This document shows positions 1 through 9,307 of a DNA stretch of 64,000 bases, piece after piece. This DNA is from Metarhizobium sp017305935 (GTDB lineage: Bacteria; Pseudomonadota; Alphaproteobacteria; Rhizobiales; Rhizobiaceae). The notes below the pieces were generated by a model that did not search any database, had not been told where the DNA came from, and saw only the letters and a program-made list of their open reading frames with translations. The stretch's first letter is position 1, and each line of letters begins with the position of its first letter. The DNA lies in contig NZ_JARRIR010000008.1 of the NCBI RefSeq assembly GCF_029601685.1, forward strand, positions 287,347 through 351,346, read 5' to 3'. The position numbers and the translations under genes were made by a program.

Positions 1-1029
1 GACGATCCGGGCGGCATTGGCGCGGATGCGCATGATATCGGGATGGCGATAGATGCGCTTGAACAGCATCGCCTTGATCTGCCGGTCGGTCTCGGCCATC
101 TTTTCCGAGAAGGTGGCGATTGCCCGGTCGGCACTGCGGATATCCTGTGCCGATTGCGGATCGATCTCCTTGAGCCGCTCCTGCGAAACAGCGATGACAT
201 CCTCGACCATGCGTGTGATCTGCCGGCGCATGATCTCATGGGTGAAGCGGCTGTCCTCCAGATACGGATAACGCGCCCGCACCTCGGCCATCAGCCCGGC
301 GAGGAAGGGAATTTCCTCCAACATCTCGAAGGTCAGGTAGCCGGAGCGCAACCCGTCGTCGATGTCATGGGTGTTGTAGGCGATGTCGTCGGCAATCGCC
401 GCCACCTGAGCCTCCAGGCTGGCGAAGCTCGCCAGTTCCAGATCGTGGATCTCGCAATAATCGAGGATCGGCTGCGGCACCGGCCCGCGCGTGCCCTCTC
501 CATCCGCCGTCAGCAGCGGACCGTTGTGCTTGACTAGGCCTTCGAGGCTTTCCCAGGTGAGGTTCAGCCCGTCGAATTCTGCATAACGCCGCTCCAACTT
601 GGTGACGATGCGCAGCGACTGGGCGTTGTGGTCGAAGCCACCGTAGTCCTTGAGCATGTCATGCAGCGCGTCCTCGCCGGTATGGCCGAAGGGCGTGTGG
701 CCGAAATCATGGACCAGCGCCACACCTTCGGCCAGATCCTCATCCACCTTCAGGGCACGCGCCAAGGCGCGGGCGATCTGCGCCACCTCGATGGTGTGGG
801 TCAGCCGGGTGCGATAATGGTCGCCGTCGGGGCCGATGAACACCTGCGTCTTGTGTTTCAGGCGGCGGAAGGCAGTCGTATGAACGATGCGGTCGCGGTC
901 GCGCTGGAAATCGGATCGCGTCAGGCTGCCCGTTTCCGGATAGAGCCGTCCCCGGCTGGTCCATGGATCGGCCGCATAGACCGCCCGCGCACCTGCCCCG
1001 AACCCCAGTGCATGTTCATCGATCGTCAT
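1..1029 (-). CDS. dgt: deoxyguanosinetriphosphate triphosphohydrolase-like protein (3' end beyond window)
   Basis: HD-superfamily dNTP triphosphohydrolase, which cleaves dGTP or other dNTPs to the nucleoside and tripolyphosphate and so trims the dNTP pool. The frame starts at ATG 1029 and runs off the left edge after 343 codons without a stop. The family in rhizobia is about 400 residues, so only the C-terminus is missing. Visible motifs are FRRLKHKTQVF, the metal-binding TRLTHTIEVAQIAR, and the HD pair in LVHDFGHTPFGHTGE followed by GGFDHNAQSLR. It is transcribed divergently from the Fe-S protein gene at 1236. Family assignment is firm; the preferred nucleotide cannot be read from sequence. 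Confidence 0.93.
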   Translation of the reverse strand, partial: MTIDEHALGFGAGARAVYAADPWTSRGRLYPETGSLTRSDFQRDRDRIVHTTAFRRLKHKTQVFIGPDGDHYRTRLTHTIEVAQIARALARALKVDEDLAEGVALVHDFGHTPFGHTGEDALHDMLKDYGGFDHNAQSLRIVTKLERRYAEFDGLNLTWESLEGLVKHNGPLLTADGEGTRGPVPQPILDYCEIHDLELASFASLEAQVAAIADDIAYNTHDIDDGLRSGYLTFEMLEEIPFLAGLMAEVRARYPYLEDSRFTHEIMRRQITRMVEDVIAVSQERLKEIDPQSAQDIRSADRAIATFSEKMAETDRQIKAMLFKRIYRHPDIMRIRANAARIV

Positions 1030-1235
1030 CGTTCTTCCTGTCCGGGCCTTGCCGCCCATTGACGTCCGCGCGCCCTGTTCATACCTATACCATCGAGAGC
1101 GGCAGGCGCGGACCCATTTCGCTGTCGTCAGCGGCGCCGGACACGGCACGGTTGACGAAGAGAATATATAGGTCGGCGGCTTGCGCGAACCAAGACAGAT
1201 CATCTCTCCGGACCTTGACCCCGGCAGGAGGCAAA

Positions 1236-1571
1236 ATGAGCACCGAAACCGTTACCCTTTCCGACTCCGCGGCGAAGCGAATCGCCGCCATCCTGACCAC
1301 CGAGGCCGGCAAGAACGCCATGCGCGTCTCCGTCGAGGGCGGCGGCTGTTCGGGTTTTTCCTACAAGTTCGACCTGATCGACACGCCCGCCGCCGATGAC
1401 GATCTCGTCATCGAGAAGAACGCTGCCACCGTGTTCATCGACAGCATGTCGCTGATCTACATGGCCGGCTCCGAGATCGATTTCGTCGACAACCTGCTGG
1501 GCCAGTCCTTCCAGATCAAGAACCCGAACGCGGTGGCAAGCTGCGGCTGCGGCACCAGTTTTTCCGTCTGA
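1236..1571 (+). CDS. erpA: A-type iron-sulfur cluster carrier (ErpA/IscA family)
   Basis: Small A-type carrier (111 aa) that delivers Fe-S clusters to apo-proteins in the cytoplasm. The three conserved cysteines are present: C38 in EGGGCSGFSY, and C103 and C105 in the C-terminal SCGCGTSF. ATG 1236 is chosen because a full AGGAGG ribosome site lies at 1226-1231, and the frame upstream of it does not look like coding sequence. The gene is divergent from dgt and followed by an intrinsic terminator, so it is probably a single-gene transcript. ErpA, IscA and SufA are hard to separate by sequence; the symbol is the usual one for alphaproteobacteria, where dgt-erpA-xth adjacency is common as I recall. 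Confidence 0.88.
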   Translation: MSTETVTLSDSAAKRIAAILTTEAGKNAMRVSVEGGGCSGFSYKFDLIDTPAADDDLVIEKNAATVFIDSMSLIYMAGSEIDFVDNLLGQSFQIKNPNAVASCGCGTSFSV

Positions 1572-1598
1572 CGCCATCCCGTCATCCCCAGCCAATCG

Positions 1599-1629
1599 GG
1601 CCGTAGCACACCGCTGCGGCCGTTTTCTT
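1599..1629 (+). terminator. intrinsic terminator of the erpA-like gene
   Basis: A 9-bp stem (1599-1607 with 1613-1621, one G-T pair) has a 5-base loop and is followed by GTTTTCTT. It lies 28 bp after the stop codon of the Fe-S carrier gene. Confidence 0.65.
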
Positions 1630-1684
1630 ATGGCAAAGCGACCTGCTTCGGCTATGAAAGGAAAAAGCTTGAGGATTGGTCGCC

Positions 1685-2476
1685 ATGAAGATTGCCACCT
1701 GGAACATCAACGGCGTACGCGCCCGCATCGACAATCTCTGCGCCTGGCTGCAAACCTCCAATCCCGACATCGCCTGCCTGCAGGAAATCAAGACCGTCGA
1801 CGAGGGTTTTCCGCGCGAGTCGATCGAGGCGCTCGGCTATCATGTCGAGACCCATGGCCAGAAGGGTTTCAACGGCGTGGCGCTGCTCTCGAAGATCCGC
1901 CCGGACGAGGTCAATCGCGGCCTGCCGGGCGATGACGCCGACGAGCAGTCGCGTTTCATCGAGGGCGTGTTTTCCGTGCCGACCGGCGTCGTCCGTGTCG
2001 TCTCGCTCTACCTGCCGAACGGCAATCCGCCCGACGATCCGGTGAAATACCCCTACAAGCTCGCCTGGATGGAACGGCTGCAGGCCTATGCCGTCGAGCG
2101 GCTGGCGCTGGAGGAGCCGCTGATTCTCGCCGGCGACTACAACGTCATCCCTGAGCCGCATGATTGCCACGACCCCGCCGTCTGGGCCGGCGACGCCCTG
2201 TTCCTGCCGCAGACTCGGGCTGCCTTCCGGCGGCTGGAAAACATCGGCCTGCTCGACGCCGTGCGCGCCACGACGGACGCCACCAAGCTCTACACCTTCT
2301 GGGACTACCAGGCTGGCGCCTGGCAGAAAAACAACGGCATCCGCATCGATCACCTGATGCTGTCGCCGGAGGCGGCCAACCGTCTGCTCTCGACCTCGAT
2401 CGAAAAGCATGTACGCGCCTGGGAAAAGCCATCCGACCATGTTCCGGTCGTCGGCCACTTCGATTTCACGGCTTGA
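1685..2476 (+). CDS. xthA: exodeoxyribonuclease III
   Basis: Exonuclease III / AP endonuclease of the EEP superfamily (263 aa), acting on abasic sites and 3' blocked ends in base-excision repair. Diagnostic segments appear in order: MKIATWNINGVRAR (catalytic Asn), CLQEIKTVD (metal-binding Glu), the GDYNVIPEPHD region, FWDYQAGAWQKNNG, IRIDHLMLS and the terminal PSDHVPVVGHFD with the catalytic Asp-His pair. A TTG at 1676 is in frame, but ATG 1685 has GAGGA at 1671-1675 with 9-base spacing and gives the usual N-terminus. It is convergent with exoR, with about 35 bp between the stop codons. Confidence 0.95.
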   Translation: MKIATWNINGVRARIDNLCAWLQTSNPDIACLQEIKTVDEGFPRESIEALGYHVETHGQKGFNGVALLSKIRPDEVNRGLPGDDADEQSRFIEGVFSVPTGVVRVVSLYLPNGNPPDDPVKYPYKLAWMERLQAYAVERLALEEPLILAGDYNVIPEPHDCHDPAVWAGDALFLPQTRAAFRRLENIGLLDAVRATTDATKLYTFWDYQAGAWQKNNGIRIDHLMLSPEAANRLLSTSIEKHVRAWEKPSDHVPVVGHFDFTA

Positions 2477-2511
2477 TTATTCGATAAGCCGCTCGCGACG
2501 GGCGGCTGACC

Positions 2512-3309
2512 TCACTCGACCTCGGCGGAGGCGAGATTATGGGCGCGCTGGATGGCACCGCGGCGATCCTTTTCGGTCGCCATCGAGAAGGCTTCTTCCT
2601 GTAAAGACTGCATCCAGGCGCAATCTTCCGGATGACACTTATCGAGCGCGGCGGTCATGAAGGCAAGGCCACGCACCGACTGCCCCTCCTGGAACAGGAT
2701 GTTGCCAAATACGGCCATGGCGCCGGCATGGCCATTCTTGCGCGCCGCGTTCAGCCATTTCTTGGCCTGCTGCACATTCGGCTTGCCGCCATCGCCTTCG
2801 AGAATCATCTTGGCGAGTTGGAACTGGGCTTCAGCGACGCCAAAGGTGGAGGCCGCCTGAAAATAGAGCTGGCGCGCCTGTGACAGGTCGACCTGCACCG
2901 GGCTGCCGGGAATGCCGAACTGGTAATAATGCGCCAGCGCCATCAGCGCGTTGATGAAGAAGCCGGTGTCTTCCGAGCCCGGCTCGACACCCTGGTTGGC
3001 GATCTCGCTGTAGATCTTGAAGGCTTCGAAATCGTTGCGCGCCACGCCGTCGCCGTCGGCATACATGTTGGCCAGCGCCCAGCGCGAGCCGGTATGTCCC
3101 TTCTCGGCGGCATAACGATAGGCCTCGATGGCCTCCTGCTTCTGGCCGTTCTTGTAGGCCTTGAAGCCGAACTTGAAGAGGTCGAACGGACCGGAATCCT
3201 TGTTGACCTCGGTCTTGATGTCGAAGGCATGGCCCTGGCTGGTTCCCGCCAGGGCAATCGCCAGCCCCATCATGACGGCTCTTACGGATCGATACTCAAA
3301 CATCAGCAT
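2512..3309 (-). CDS. exoR: ExoR, periplasmic Sel1-repeat regulator
   Basis: About 265 aa with an N-terminal signal peptide (MMGLAIALAGTSQGHA) and at least four Sel1/TPR-like repeats, for example AEKGHTGSRWALANMYADGD and STFGVAEAQFQLAKMILEGD. Length, signal peptide and repeat text match ExoR of rhizobia and Agrobacterium. In those organisms ExoR sits in the periplasm, binds and represses the ChvG (ExoS) sensor kinase, and so controls succinoglycan, flagella and acid-induced genes; its proteolysis relieves repression. Start candidates are ATG 3309 and ATG 3303, both giving MFEYRSVRA; longer in-frame extensions lack signal-peptide character. Naming is by recognition of the sequence. Confidence 0.87.
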   Translation of the reverse strand: MLMFEYRSVRAVMMGLAIALAGTSQGHAFDIKTEVNKDSGPFDLFKFGFKAYKNGQKQEAIEAYRYAAEKGHTGSRWALANMYADGDGVARNDFEAFKIYSEIANQGVEPGSEDTGFFINALMALAHYYQFGIPGSPVQVDLSQARQLYFQAASTFGVAEAQFQLAKMILEGDGGKPNVQQAKKWLNAARKNGHAGAMAVFGNILFQEGQSVRGLAFMTAALDKCHPEDCAWMQSLQEEAFSMATEKDRRGAIQRAHNLASAEVE

Positions 3310-3881
3310 GACGGCACTGTTCTTTCGCTCCGCTCGCCAGACAGTCCGTTGAAGCGGACGGGGTTCGAGCCGGTATATAAGTGGGGGGAACGATCGGTCG
3401 CCATCGGCGCTTTTGCCGGAATGACGCCTCGTTCCGAACTGTAAAGACAAGCATAGAAGCGCATTTGGACGACACTGAGGCCCGCACCCGCGGCACGCGA
3501 TTTCCCGCTCCGGAAATCTGCCCCACCCTCAAACACATCAACGTGAGTGGATAAGGTCATGGCGGAAAAGAAAGCCGCATTCCGCCCGAAATGGTTAACG
3601 GGCATGCTCCGCCGCGTCCGCCTTGGATGGAAAGAATTCGACTGCCTTTTTATCATTTTGCCCAAAAATGCATCTGCCCGCTTGAAACTGTCCCCATCGC
3701 TGCGCTCAGTTTGTGGCGGGAAATGGACAGAATTACCCCCTGCCTCTGATACATGATCTCTTGAAAAATACTGTTGCGGAATCATCACAGAACCGTGATG
3801 CCCATCCGCCGCCGCCGTTTGGCATGGCTTAACGGAGCGTTGCTGCGGAGAGGCTATCCGCAGCAATATTCATTGTCAGGA
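3310..3881. other. intergenic region between exoR and the fadL-like gene
   Basis: About 570 bp with no convincing gene. It should hold the exoR promoter, as exoR reads leftward from 3309. A 69-codon frame at 3547-3756 has no good ribosome site and no recognisable protein features. A hairpin sits at 3840-3866. A T-loop-like GGTTCGAGCC near 3364 is not part of any foldable tRNA. Confidence 0.5.
3840..3866 (-). terminator. probable terminator hairpin after the fadL-like gene
   Basis: A perfect 10-bp stem (3840-3849 with 3857-3866) with a 7-base loop lies 16 bp past the stop codon of the minus-strand porin gene. There is no clear T-run, so termination efficiency is uncertain. Confidence 0.4.
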
Positions 3882-5030
3882 TTAAAACTTTATTGCATAG
3901 GACGTAGTGACTCCGAGGCCCCAATCTCCGCCTACGGTTGCATCGAGTGTAGCGCTACGCGCGATACTCTGCATGCCCGCCGTCATATAGGACAAACCGG
4001 CGCCGATCTGAAAGTTTCCGATATCGGTCTTGAGTTGTGCGCCCGCCCCCAGCGTCCATGTGTCGGTCAACACATCCGCACCTGTGCTGACGCCCCTGTC
4101 CCAGGTGAGGCTGACGAGGCCGGCAAGCTTTTCGGTGAAGCTATGGGCCAGACCGCCCTGGATGGTCCACCCGTCCCGAAAATTGAAATCCCGGTGCTGC
4201 GGCCCGAAACCGGTAACGACATAGTCCAACGACGGCAGCACGCTCCAGTCAGTCCACTTGACCGAGCCGAAAGCGAGCCAGTCCTCGGCGACGCCGCTGC
4301 GCAAGCTGATCTCCAGCGATTGCGGCAACGTTCCACCGCCATGGGCGAAGACGGTATAGCCGGCCGGCACGCCATATCGCGCCGCCGCCAGTGGCGAGGC
4401 CGTGAACGTGCCGTCGCCTTCGTGATCGACGGCCGAGCGGTAGAGAAGCTGCGCCCGCAACGCGTAGTCGGGAATCTCATAGGCCGCGCCAAGGCGATAG
4501 CCATAGGCCTCGTCATCGCCGAGGTGTAGCGTGCCGAGCAGCGACTGGTCCTTGTAATCGATGCTTTGCAGGAAGACGCCGCCGACAAGCACGAGATTGC
4601 CCGGCCCGGCCGGCAGCTTGACGGCACAGGTGGCGCCGTATTCGTCCGACCTCAGATGCGAGGCGATCGAGCCATCGCGGCCGGCAAGAAGCTGCGCCCG
4701 CTGGGTCTGCGCCCCGGTTTCCAGCGATGCGCCGTAAGGCTCGGTATAAGTTAGCGCGCAGGAGGAGGCATCATTGATGCCGATCTTCACCGCGAGACCC
4801 GGCACCCAGTAACTGCCGGTCATGCTGCCATCCGAAACCGGACGGCCGGACACAGTCTCATAGGCACGCGACGGCGCCACATAGGTCGATCCACCCTGCA
4901 GCACCACCCGGCCATCCTCATAAAGAATATCGGTATTCGCCGTGCCACGCGAAAAACCGCCGGCATGCGCCGCTCCCGCCGCGGCTATCGTCAAGACGAT
5001 GGCGGCCCAACCCTTGAATGTCATATGCAT
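3882..5030 (-). CDS. OmpP1/FadL-family outer-membrane transporter
   Basis: 382-aa outer-membrane beta-barrel of the FadL/OmpP1/TodX family, which carries long-chain fatty acids or other hydrophobic compounds across the outer membrane. It has a signal peptide ending near AAAGAAHAGG, the FadL-like N-terminal segment with ANTDILYEDG, many alternating amphipathic strands, and a C-terminal phenylalanine (TTSYAIKF) as expected for a Bam-assembled barrel. A second Met (MTFKG) two codons in is an alternative start. Monocistronic, with a hairpin downstream. The substrate cannot be inferred. Confidence 0.85.
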   Translation of the reverse strand: MHMTFKGWAAIVLTIAAAGAAHAGGFSRGTANTDILYEDGRVVLQGGSTYVAPSRAYETVSGRPVSDGSMTGSYWVPGLAVKIGINDASSCALTYTEPYGASLETGAQTQRAQLLAGRDGSIASHLRSDEYGATCAVKLPAGPGNLVLVGGVFLQSIDYKDQSLLGTLHLGDDEAYGYRLGAAYEIPDYALRAQLLYRSAVDHEGDGTFTASPLAAARYGVPAGYTVFAHGGGTLPQSLEISLRSGVAEDWLAFGSVKWTDWSVLPSLDYVVTGFGPQHRDFNFRDGWTIQGGLAHSFTEKLAGLVSLTWDRGVSTGADVLTDTWTLGAGAQLKTDIGNFQIGAGLSYMTAGMQSIARSATLDATVGGDWGLGVTTSYAIKF

Positions 5031-5434
5031 TTTAAACCGTTCCCCGTTTCAGGCGCCCGCCAGCGCCAATCGATCACGACGGCCGGTTAGACAGACGTGA
5101 ATCGTCAGGCTACCTAAGCGCCTGACTTGACGAGAGGCAAATGGCGGCTGGGAAAAATATTCGGTTTGCCTTATCGTTTCCGTCGCACCTTACGCAACGC
5201 GATTGCCTCAAGACCGCCTTGCTCGCAATCTCATTTCAATACACAAGCCGAAATTGCCGAAAAGGCGCAAAAACTTTGCGCGTTTGGCGAGGGTGTGGCC
5301 GATCCACGCTATCCACAGGAATTCGCGCGAACGAAAAGGCCGCCGGCCTGTCGGCCGGCGGCCCCTGTCAAAATCGATGCCGATCCGCTGAAAGCATCTT
5401 TCGCCCAAACGATCCCGCTTGGGCTGGAGATGTT
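5031..5434. other. intergenic region between the fadL-like gene and valS
   Basis: About 400 bp. It contains the valS terminator (5331-5363). Just upstream of the porin gene is an interrupted palindrome, GTCAGGC at 5104-5110 with GCCTGAC at 5120-5126, which could be a regulator site but is short. Open frames here have no recognisable product. Confidence 0.45.
5331..5363 (-). terminator. intrinsic terminator of valS
   Basis: A perfect 11-bp GC-rich stem (5338-5348 with 5353-5363) with a TGTC loop. Read on the minus strand it is followed by TTTTCG. It lies about 72 bp past the valS stop codon. Confidence 0.65.
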
Positions 5435-8278
5435 TTAACCGGCTTCGGTAACGCGTTGCAGAGCGGTGGTGAGGCTGGCGCGCTGGCCCTCCAGCTCGGC
5501 CAGGCGCTCGCGCTCGGCGGCAACGACGTCCGGGTTGGCATTGGCGACGAATTTTTCGTTCGACAGCTTGCCGACGATACGGGCGATTTCCTGGTCGGAC
5601 TTGGCGATCGCCTTTTCCAGCCGCGTCTTTTCGGCAACCAGATCGATCAGCGTGCCGAGCGGCAGGCAGACGGTCGCCTCGCCGACGACGATCTGTGCGG
5701 CACCCTTCGGCGCGCTGTCGCCCAGCGAGACGGCGTCCACACGCGCCAGCCGCTTGATCGCGGCATCATGGCGGGCCAGCCGCGCTTCGGTCATGCCGTT
5801 GGCGCCGATGACCACCAGCGGCGCAACGGCCGATGGCGGCACGTTCATCTCGGCCCGTACGGAACGAATGCCGGAAACCAGATCGATCAGCCAGTTGATT
5901 TCATCCGCCGCCGCATCGTCCGCATAGGACGGGCTCGACCAGTCGGCATGGCAAAGCAGGCCGTCGCGCGCCTGGCCTTCGCCGGCCGTATGTGCCCACA
6001 GCTCTTCCGTCATGAACGGCATGAACGGGTGCAGCAGCTTGTAGATCTCGTCGAGGACATAGGCGACGCAGGCCTGCGCTTCCTTGCGCGCGACTTCGTC
6101 CTCGCCGGCGAAGATCGGCTTGAGAAGTTCCAGATACCAGTCGCAGACCTGGTTCCAGACGAAGCGATAAAGGCTGCCGGCCGCATCGTTGAAGCGGTAG
6201 TTCTCGATCGCCTCGGTGACTTCGCCCTGCGTGCGCGCAAGCTCGGTCAGGATCCAGCGGTTGACGGTCAGCGACGCCGCTTCCGGCACAAAATGCGGAT
6301 CGCGCCGGACACCGTTCATTTCGGCAAAGCGGGTGGCGTTCCAGAGCTTGGTGCCGAAGTTGCGGTAGCCGGCGATGCGAGCCGGATCGAGCTTCACGTC
6401 GCGCCCCTGCGCCGCCATGATCGCCAGCGTGAAACGCAGCGCGTCGGCGCCGTATTCCTTGATCAGTTCCAGGGGATCGATGACGTTGCCCTTCGACTTC
6501 GACATCTTCTGGCCGTTCTTATCGCGAACCAGCGCATGGATATACACCGTGTGGAACGGCTCGATCGGATTGCCGTCCTCGTCCTTCATGAAATGCAGGC
6601 CCATCTGCATCATTCGCACGACCCAGAACGGGATGATGTCGAAACCGGTCACCAGCACATTGGTCGGATAATAACGGGCAAGCTCCGGCGTCTTTTCCGG
6701 CCAGCCGAGCGTCGAGAACGGCCACAGCGCGGACGAGAACCATGTGTCGAGGACGTCCTCGTCACGGACGAGGATCGCGCCCGGTTCGAAGTTTTCGAGC
6801 TTCTCCTCAACCCATGCCTTCCACGGGCCTTCATGGGCGAGATAATGCTGGATGGCAGCCTGGAGGGCCTCCTCCTCGCTCTTTTCGACGAAGACCTGGC
6901 CGTCAGGGCCGTACCAGGCGGGGATCTGGTGTCCCCACCAGAGCTGGCGCGAGATGCACCAGGGCTGGATGTTCTCCATCCACTGGAAATAGGTGTTTTC
7001 CCAGTTCTTCGGCACGAAATTGGTCCGGCCTTCGCGAACCGATGCGATCGCCGGCTGGGCCAACGTCTTGTTGTCGACCCACCACTGGTCGGTCAGGCGC
7101 GGCTCGATCGGCACGCCGCCACGGTCGCCATGCGGCACCATATGCTTGTGGGCTTCGACCTTGTCGAGCAGACCGGCCTCTTCAAAGATGCGGACGATGA
7201 TCTTCCGGGCTTCGAAACGGTCCTTGCCTTCCAGTTCGTCCCAGGCTCCATGCAGGGCGGCGGGATGATCGAGGCCTTCGAGGAAATCCTCGTTCTCCTT
7301 GATGGAAATGGTCGCGTCGATATTCATGATGTTGATGACGCGCAGCCCCGTCCGTTTGCCGACCTCGAAGTCGTTGAAATCATGGGCCGGGGTGATCTTG
7401 ACGGCGCCGGTTCCGGCGGCCGGATCGGCATAATCGTCAGCGACGATTGGCACCCTGCGGCCGACGATCGGCAGGATGACATGCTTGCCGACGATCGCCT
7501 TGTAACGCGCGTCTTCCGGATTGACCGCAATCCCGGTATCGCCGAGCATGGTTTCCGGACGGGTCGTCGCAACGACGATATAGTCGCGGGTTTCGAATTC
7601 GGTCGGCTTGCCCTCGTCGTCGAAAGCGATCGGATACTGATAGGTCACGCCTTTTTCGAGCGGATAGCGCAGATGCCAGAGATTGCCGGCAATCTCGACC
7701 TGCTCGACTTCCATGTCGGAAATCGCCGTCAGCAGCTTCGGATCCCAGTTGACCAGGCGCTTGTCCTTGTAGATCAGGCCTTCCTTGTAAAGCGTGACGA
7801 AAACTTCGAGAACCGCGTCCGACAGCCCCTCGTCCATGGTGAAGCGCTCACGCGACCAGTCGCAGGAAGCACCGAGGCGCTTCAACTGGTTGAAGATCAA
7901 GCCGCCCGATTCGTCCTTCCACTCCCAGATCTTCTCGACAAAGGCCTCGCGGCCCATCTCGCGGCGCCCCGGCAGGCCCTTCTGCGCCAGCTGCCGCTCG
8001 ACGACCATCTGCGTCGCGATGCCGGCATGGTCCATGCCCGGCTGCCACAGCACATCCTTGCCACGCATCCGCTCGAAGCGGACCATGATGTCCTGCAGCG
8101 TGTTGTTCAGGGCATGGCCCATATGCAGCGAGCCGGTGACATTCGGCGGCGGGATGACGATGGTGAACGTTTCCGCGCCCGGCTTGGCGTTGGCGCCGGC
8201 GCGAAAGGCATCAGCCTCTTCCCAAGCCTGGGCGATCTTCGGTTCGACGGCGGCGGAATCGTAGGTTTTGTCGAGCAT
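5435..8278 (-). CDS. valS: valyl-tRNA synthetase
   Basis: Class Ia aminoacyl-tRNA synthetase (947 aa) that charges tRNA-Val. The HIGH motif is HMGH at residues 52-55 within PPPNVTGSLHMGHALNN, and the KMSKS motif is in NGQKMSKSKGNVIDPL. Between them is the CP1 editing domain, including TTRPETMLGDTGIAVNPED. A C-terminal coiled coil (LIDLVAEKTRLEKAIAKSDQ onward) is the tRNA-binding arm typical of ValRS. Length and start (MLDKTYDSAAVEPKI) match the family. The gene is downstream of popZ on the same strand, with a hairpin between them and its own terminator. Confidence 0.98.
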   Translation of the reverse strand: MLDKTYDSAAVEPKIAQAWEEADAFRAGANAKPGAETFTIVIPPPNVTGSLHMGHALNNTLQDIMVRFERMRGKDVLWQPGMDHAGIATQMVVERQLAQKGLPGRREMGREAFVEKIWEWKDESGGLIFNQLKRLGASCDWSRERFTMDEGLSDAVLEVFVTLYKEGLIYKDKRLVNWDPKLLTAISDMEVEQVEIAGNLWHLRYPLEKGVTYQYPIAFDDEGKPTEFETRDYIVVATTRPETMLGDTGIAVNPEDARYKAIVGKHVILPIVGRRVPIVADDYADPAAGTGAVKITPAHDFNDFEVGKRTGLRVINIMNIDATISIKENEDFLEGLDHPAALHGAWDELEGKDRFEARKIIVRIFEEAGLLDKVEAHKHMVPHGDRGGVPIEPRLTDQWWVDNKTLAQPAIASVREGRTNFVPKNWENTYFQWMENIQPWCISRQLWWGHQIPAWYGPDGQVFVEKSEEEALQAAIQHYLAHEGPWKAWVEEKLENFEPGAILVRDEDVLDTWFSSALWPFSTLGWPEKTPELARYYPTNVLVTGFDIIPFWVVRMMQMGLHFMKDEDGNPIEPFHTVYIHALVRDKNGQKMSKSKGNVIDPLELIKEYGADALRFTLAIMAAQGRDVKLDPARIAGYRNFGTKLWNATRFAEMNGVRRDPHFVPEAASLTVNRWILTELARTQGEVTEAIENYRFNDAAGSLYRFVWNQVCDWYLELLKPIFAGEDEVARKEAQACVAYVLDEIYKLLHPFMPFMTEELWAHTAGEGQARDGLLCHADWSSPSYADDAAADEINWLIDLVSGIRSVRAEMNVPPSAVAPLVVIGANGMTEARLARHDAAIKRLARVDAVSLGDSAPKGAAQIVVGEATVCLPLGTLIDLVAEKTRLEKAIAKSDQEIARIVGKLSNEKFVANANPDVVAAERERLAELEGQRASLTTALQRVTEAG

Positions 8279-8343
8279 TTTCTGGCCAAACTTCGATTTC
8301 TGATAATGGACTTTGTAAATAGGATGGTATCGGCAGTGTCAAT

Positions 8344-8379
8344 GACAAAGCCGCCCCGGCGATCCGGCGCGGCTTTGTC
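8344..8379 (-). terminator. probable terminator hairpin between popZ and valS
   Basis: A perfect 11-bp stem, GACAAAGCCGC at 8344-8354 with GCGGCTTTGTC at 8369-8379, lies between the popZ stop codon and the valS start codon. The T-rich portion is inside the 3' arm rather than after it, so it could also be an attenuating or processing structure. Confidence 0.45.
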
Positions 8380-8416
8380 GGCTTGGCTCTCGGCCTATCC
8401 TGTGGTGATCGACCGG

Positions 8417-9307
8417 TCAGCGGCGCGGGCCGCGCGCCACACGCTCGATTTCCTCGCGCACCAGCCGCTCCACCAGCGTCGGCAGGTTGTCGTCCAGCCA
8501 GTCCTTGAGCATCGGGCGCAACAGCTCCTCGGCGATTTCGTCGAGCGAGCGTCGCGAACTGGCATCGAATGCCGCGGCAAGATCGTCGAAGGAGCGCGCG
8601 ACACGCTCGCCGGCATCGGAGGAAATGAGTGCGTTCGCCTCGTCCAGAACCGGCTGTTCCAACTGTGAGGCCGGCAATTCCGGCTCGCTCTGGAAAATAT
8701 CGCGCAGCGGCGCCGGCGCAGGCTCAACGGCGCGGGCCGGTTGCGACATCGGCTGGATGACCCGGCTGAGGGCAGCTAGAGGCTCTTCCTCGACATGAGT
8801 CGTCGCCGAGATCGGCGAAACGGATGGCCCGGACATCGGCACGAAATCATCATGAGCGGGGCGCAACTCCAGCGGACGCGGGGCGGCAGCCTGCGGCGGA
8901 CTCATCGGCGGCTCGGCGCGGACCGGCTCGGCTTCCGCACGCCGCTGGGCGCTCTGACGATCGGAAGCAGCGCGCACGCGGGCTGCGACATCCGCCAGCG
9001 AAATCGACCGGCGCTCCTCGATGGAACGGACATTGTCGGCGACCGGACGCTGCGCCGGCTCGGCGCGTGGCAGCTCGGGCGCATTATAGGCGCTTTCGGC
9101 GGGCGATTCGTCGGCAAAAGCGTTGTCGTTGTCGACCGTCAGGTGAATTTCGCCAGCATCGCCCTCGTCGTCTTCTTCGGCATAAACAGGCGGCAGCGAA
9201 GCGGAGATCGACTGTCCCGCACCGGGATCGTTGCTCTCGATAATCCGGCGGATGGACGCCAGAATCTCCTCCATAGACGGTTCACGCACTACATTCGGCT
9301 GAGCCAT
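8417..9307 (-). CDS. popZ: polar organizing protein PopZ (DUF2497 family)
   Basis: About 296 aa with the PopZ layout. A conserved N-terminal helix (PSMEEILASIRRIIES) binds client proteins, a long acidic and proline-rich low-complexity middle follows, and the conserved C-terminal helices (IAEELLRPMLKDWLDDNLP onward) drive oligomerisation. PopZ forms a polar matrix that tethers centromeres and recruits cell-cycle regulators; in Agrobacterium it marks the growth pole. ATG 9307 (MAQPNVVREP) is preferred to ATG 9313 because GGGG at 9314-9317 is then spaced 6 bases. It lies directly upstream of valS, a neighbourhood I recall from Agrobacterium. Confidence 0.87.
   Translation of the reverse strand: MAQPNVVREPSMEEILASIRRIIESNDPGAGQSISASLPPVYAEEDDEGDAGEIHLTVDNDNAFADESPAESAYNAPELPRAEPAQRPVADNVRSIEERRSISLADVAARVRAASDRQSAQRRAEAEPVRAEPPMSPPQAAAPRPLELRPAHDDFVPMSGPSVSPISATTHVEEEPLAALSRVIQPMSQPARAVEPAPAPLRDIFQSEPELPASQLEQPVLDEANALISSDAGERVARSFDDLAAAFDASSRRSLDEIAEELLRPMLKDWLDDNLPTLVERLVREEIERVARGPRR

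Noticed and set aside
3340..3400. T-arm-like GGTTCGAGCC suggesting a tRNA
   Set aside because: No acceptor, D-arm or anticodon arm can be folded around it.
3547..3756. 69-codon frame upstream of exoR
   Set aside because: No ribosome site of quality, no recognisable product, and it lies in the likely exoR promoter region.
5141..8668. Very long open frame (over 1100 codons) on the plus strand across valS
   Set aside because: It is antisense to valS, a full-length class I synthetase with all motifs. GC-rich sequence gives long spurious frames on the opposite strand, and the predicted product is a His/Arg/Asp-rich mixture without a domain.
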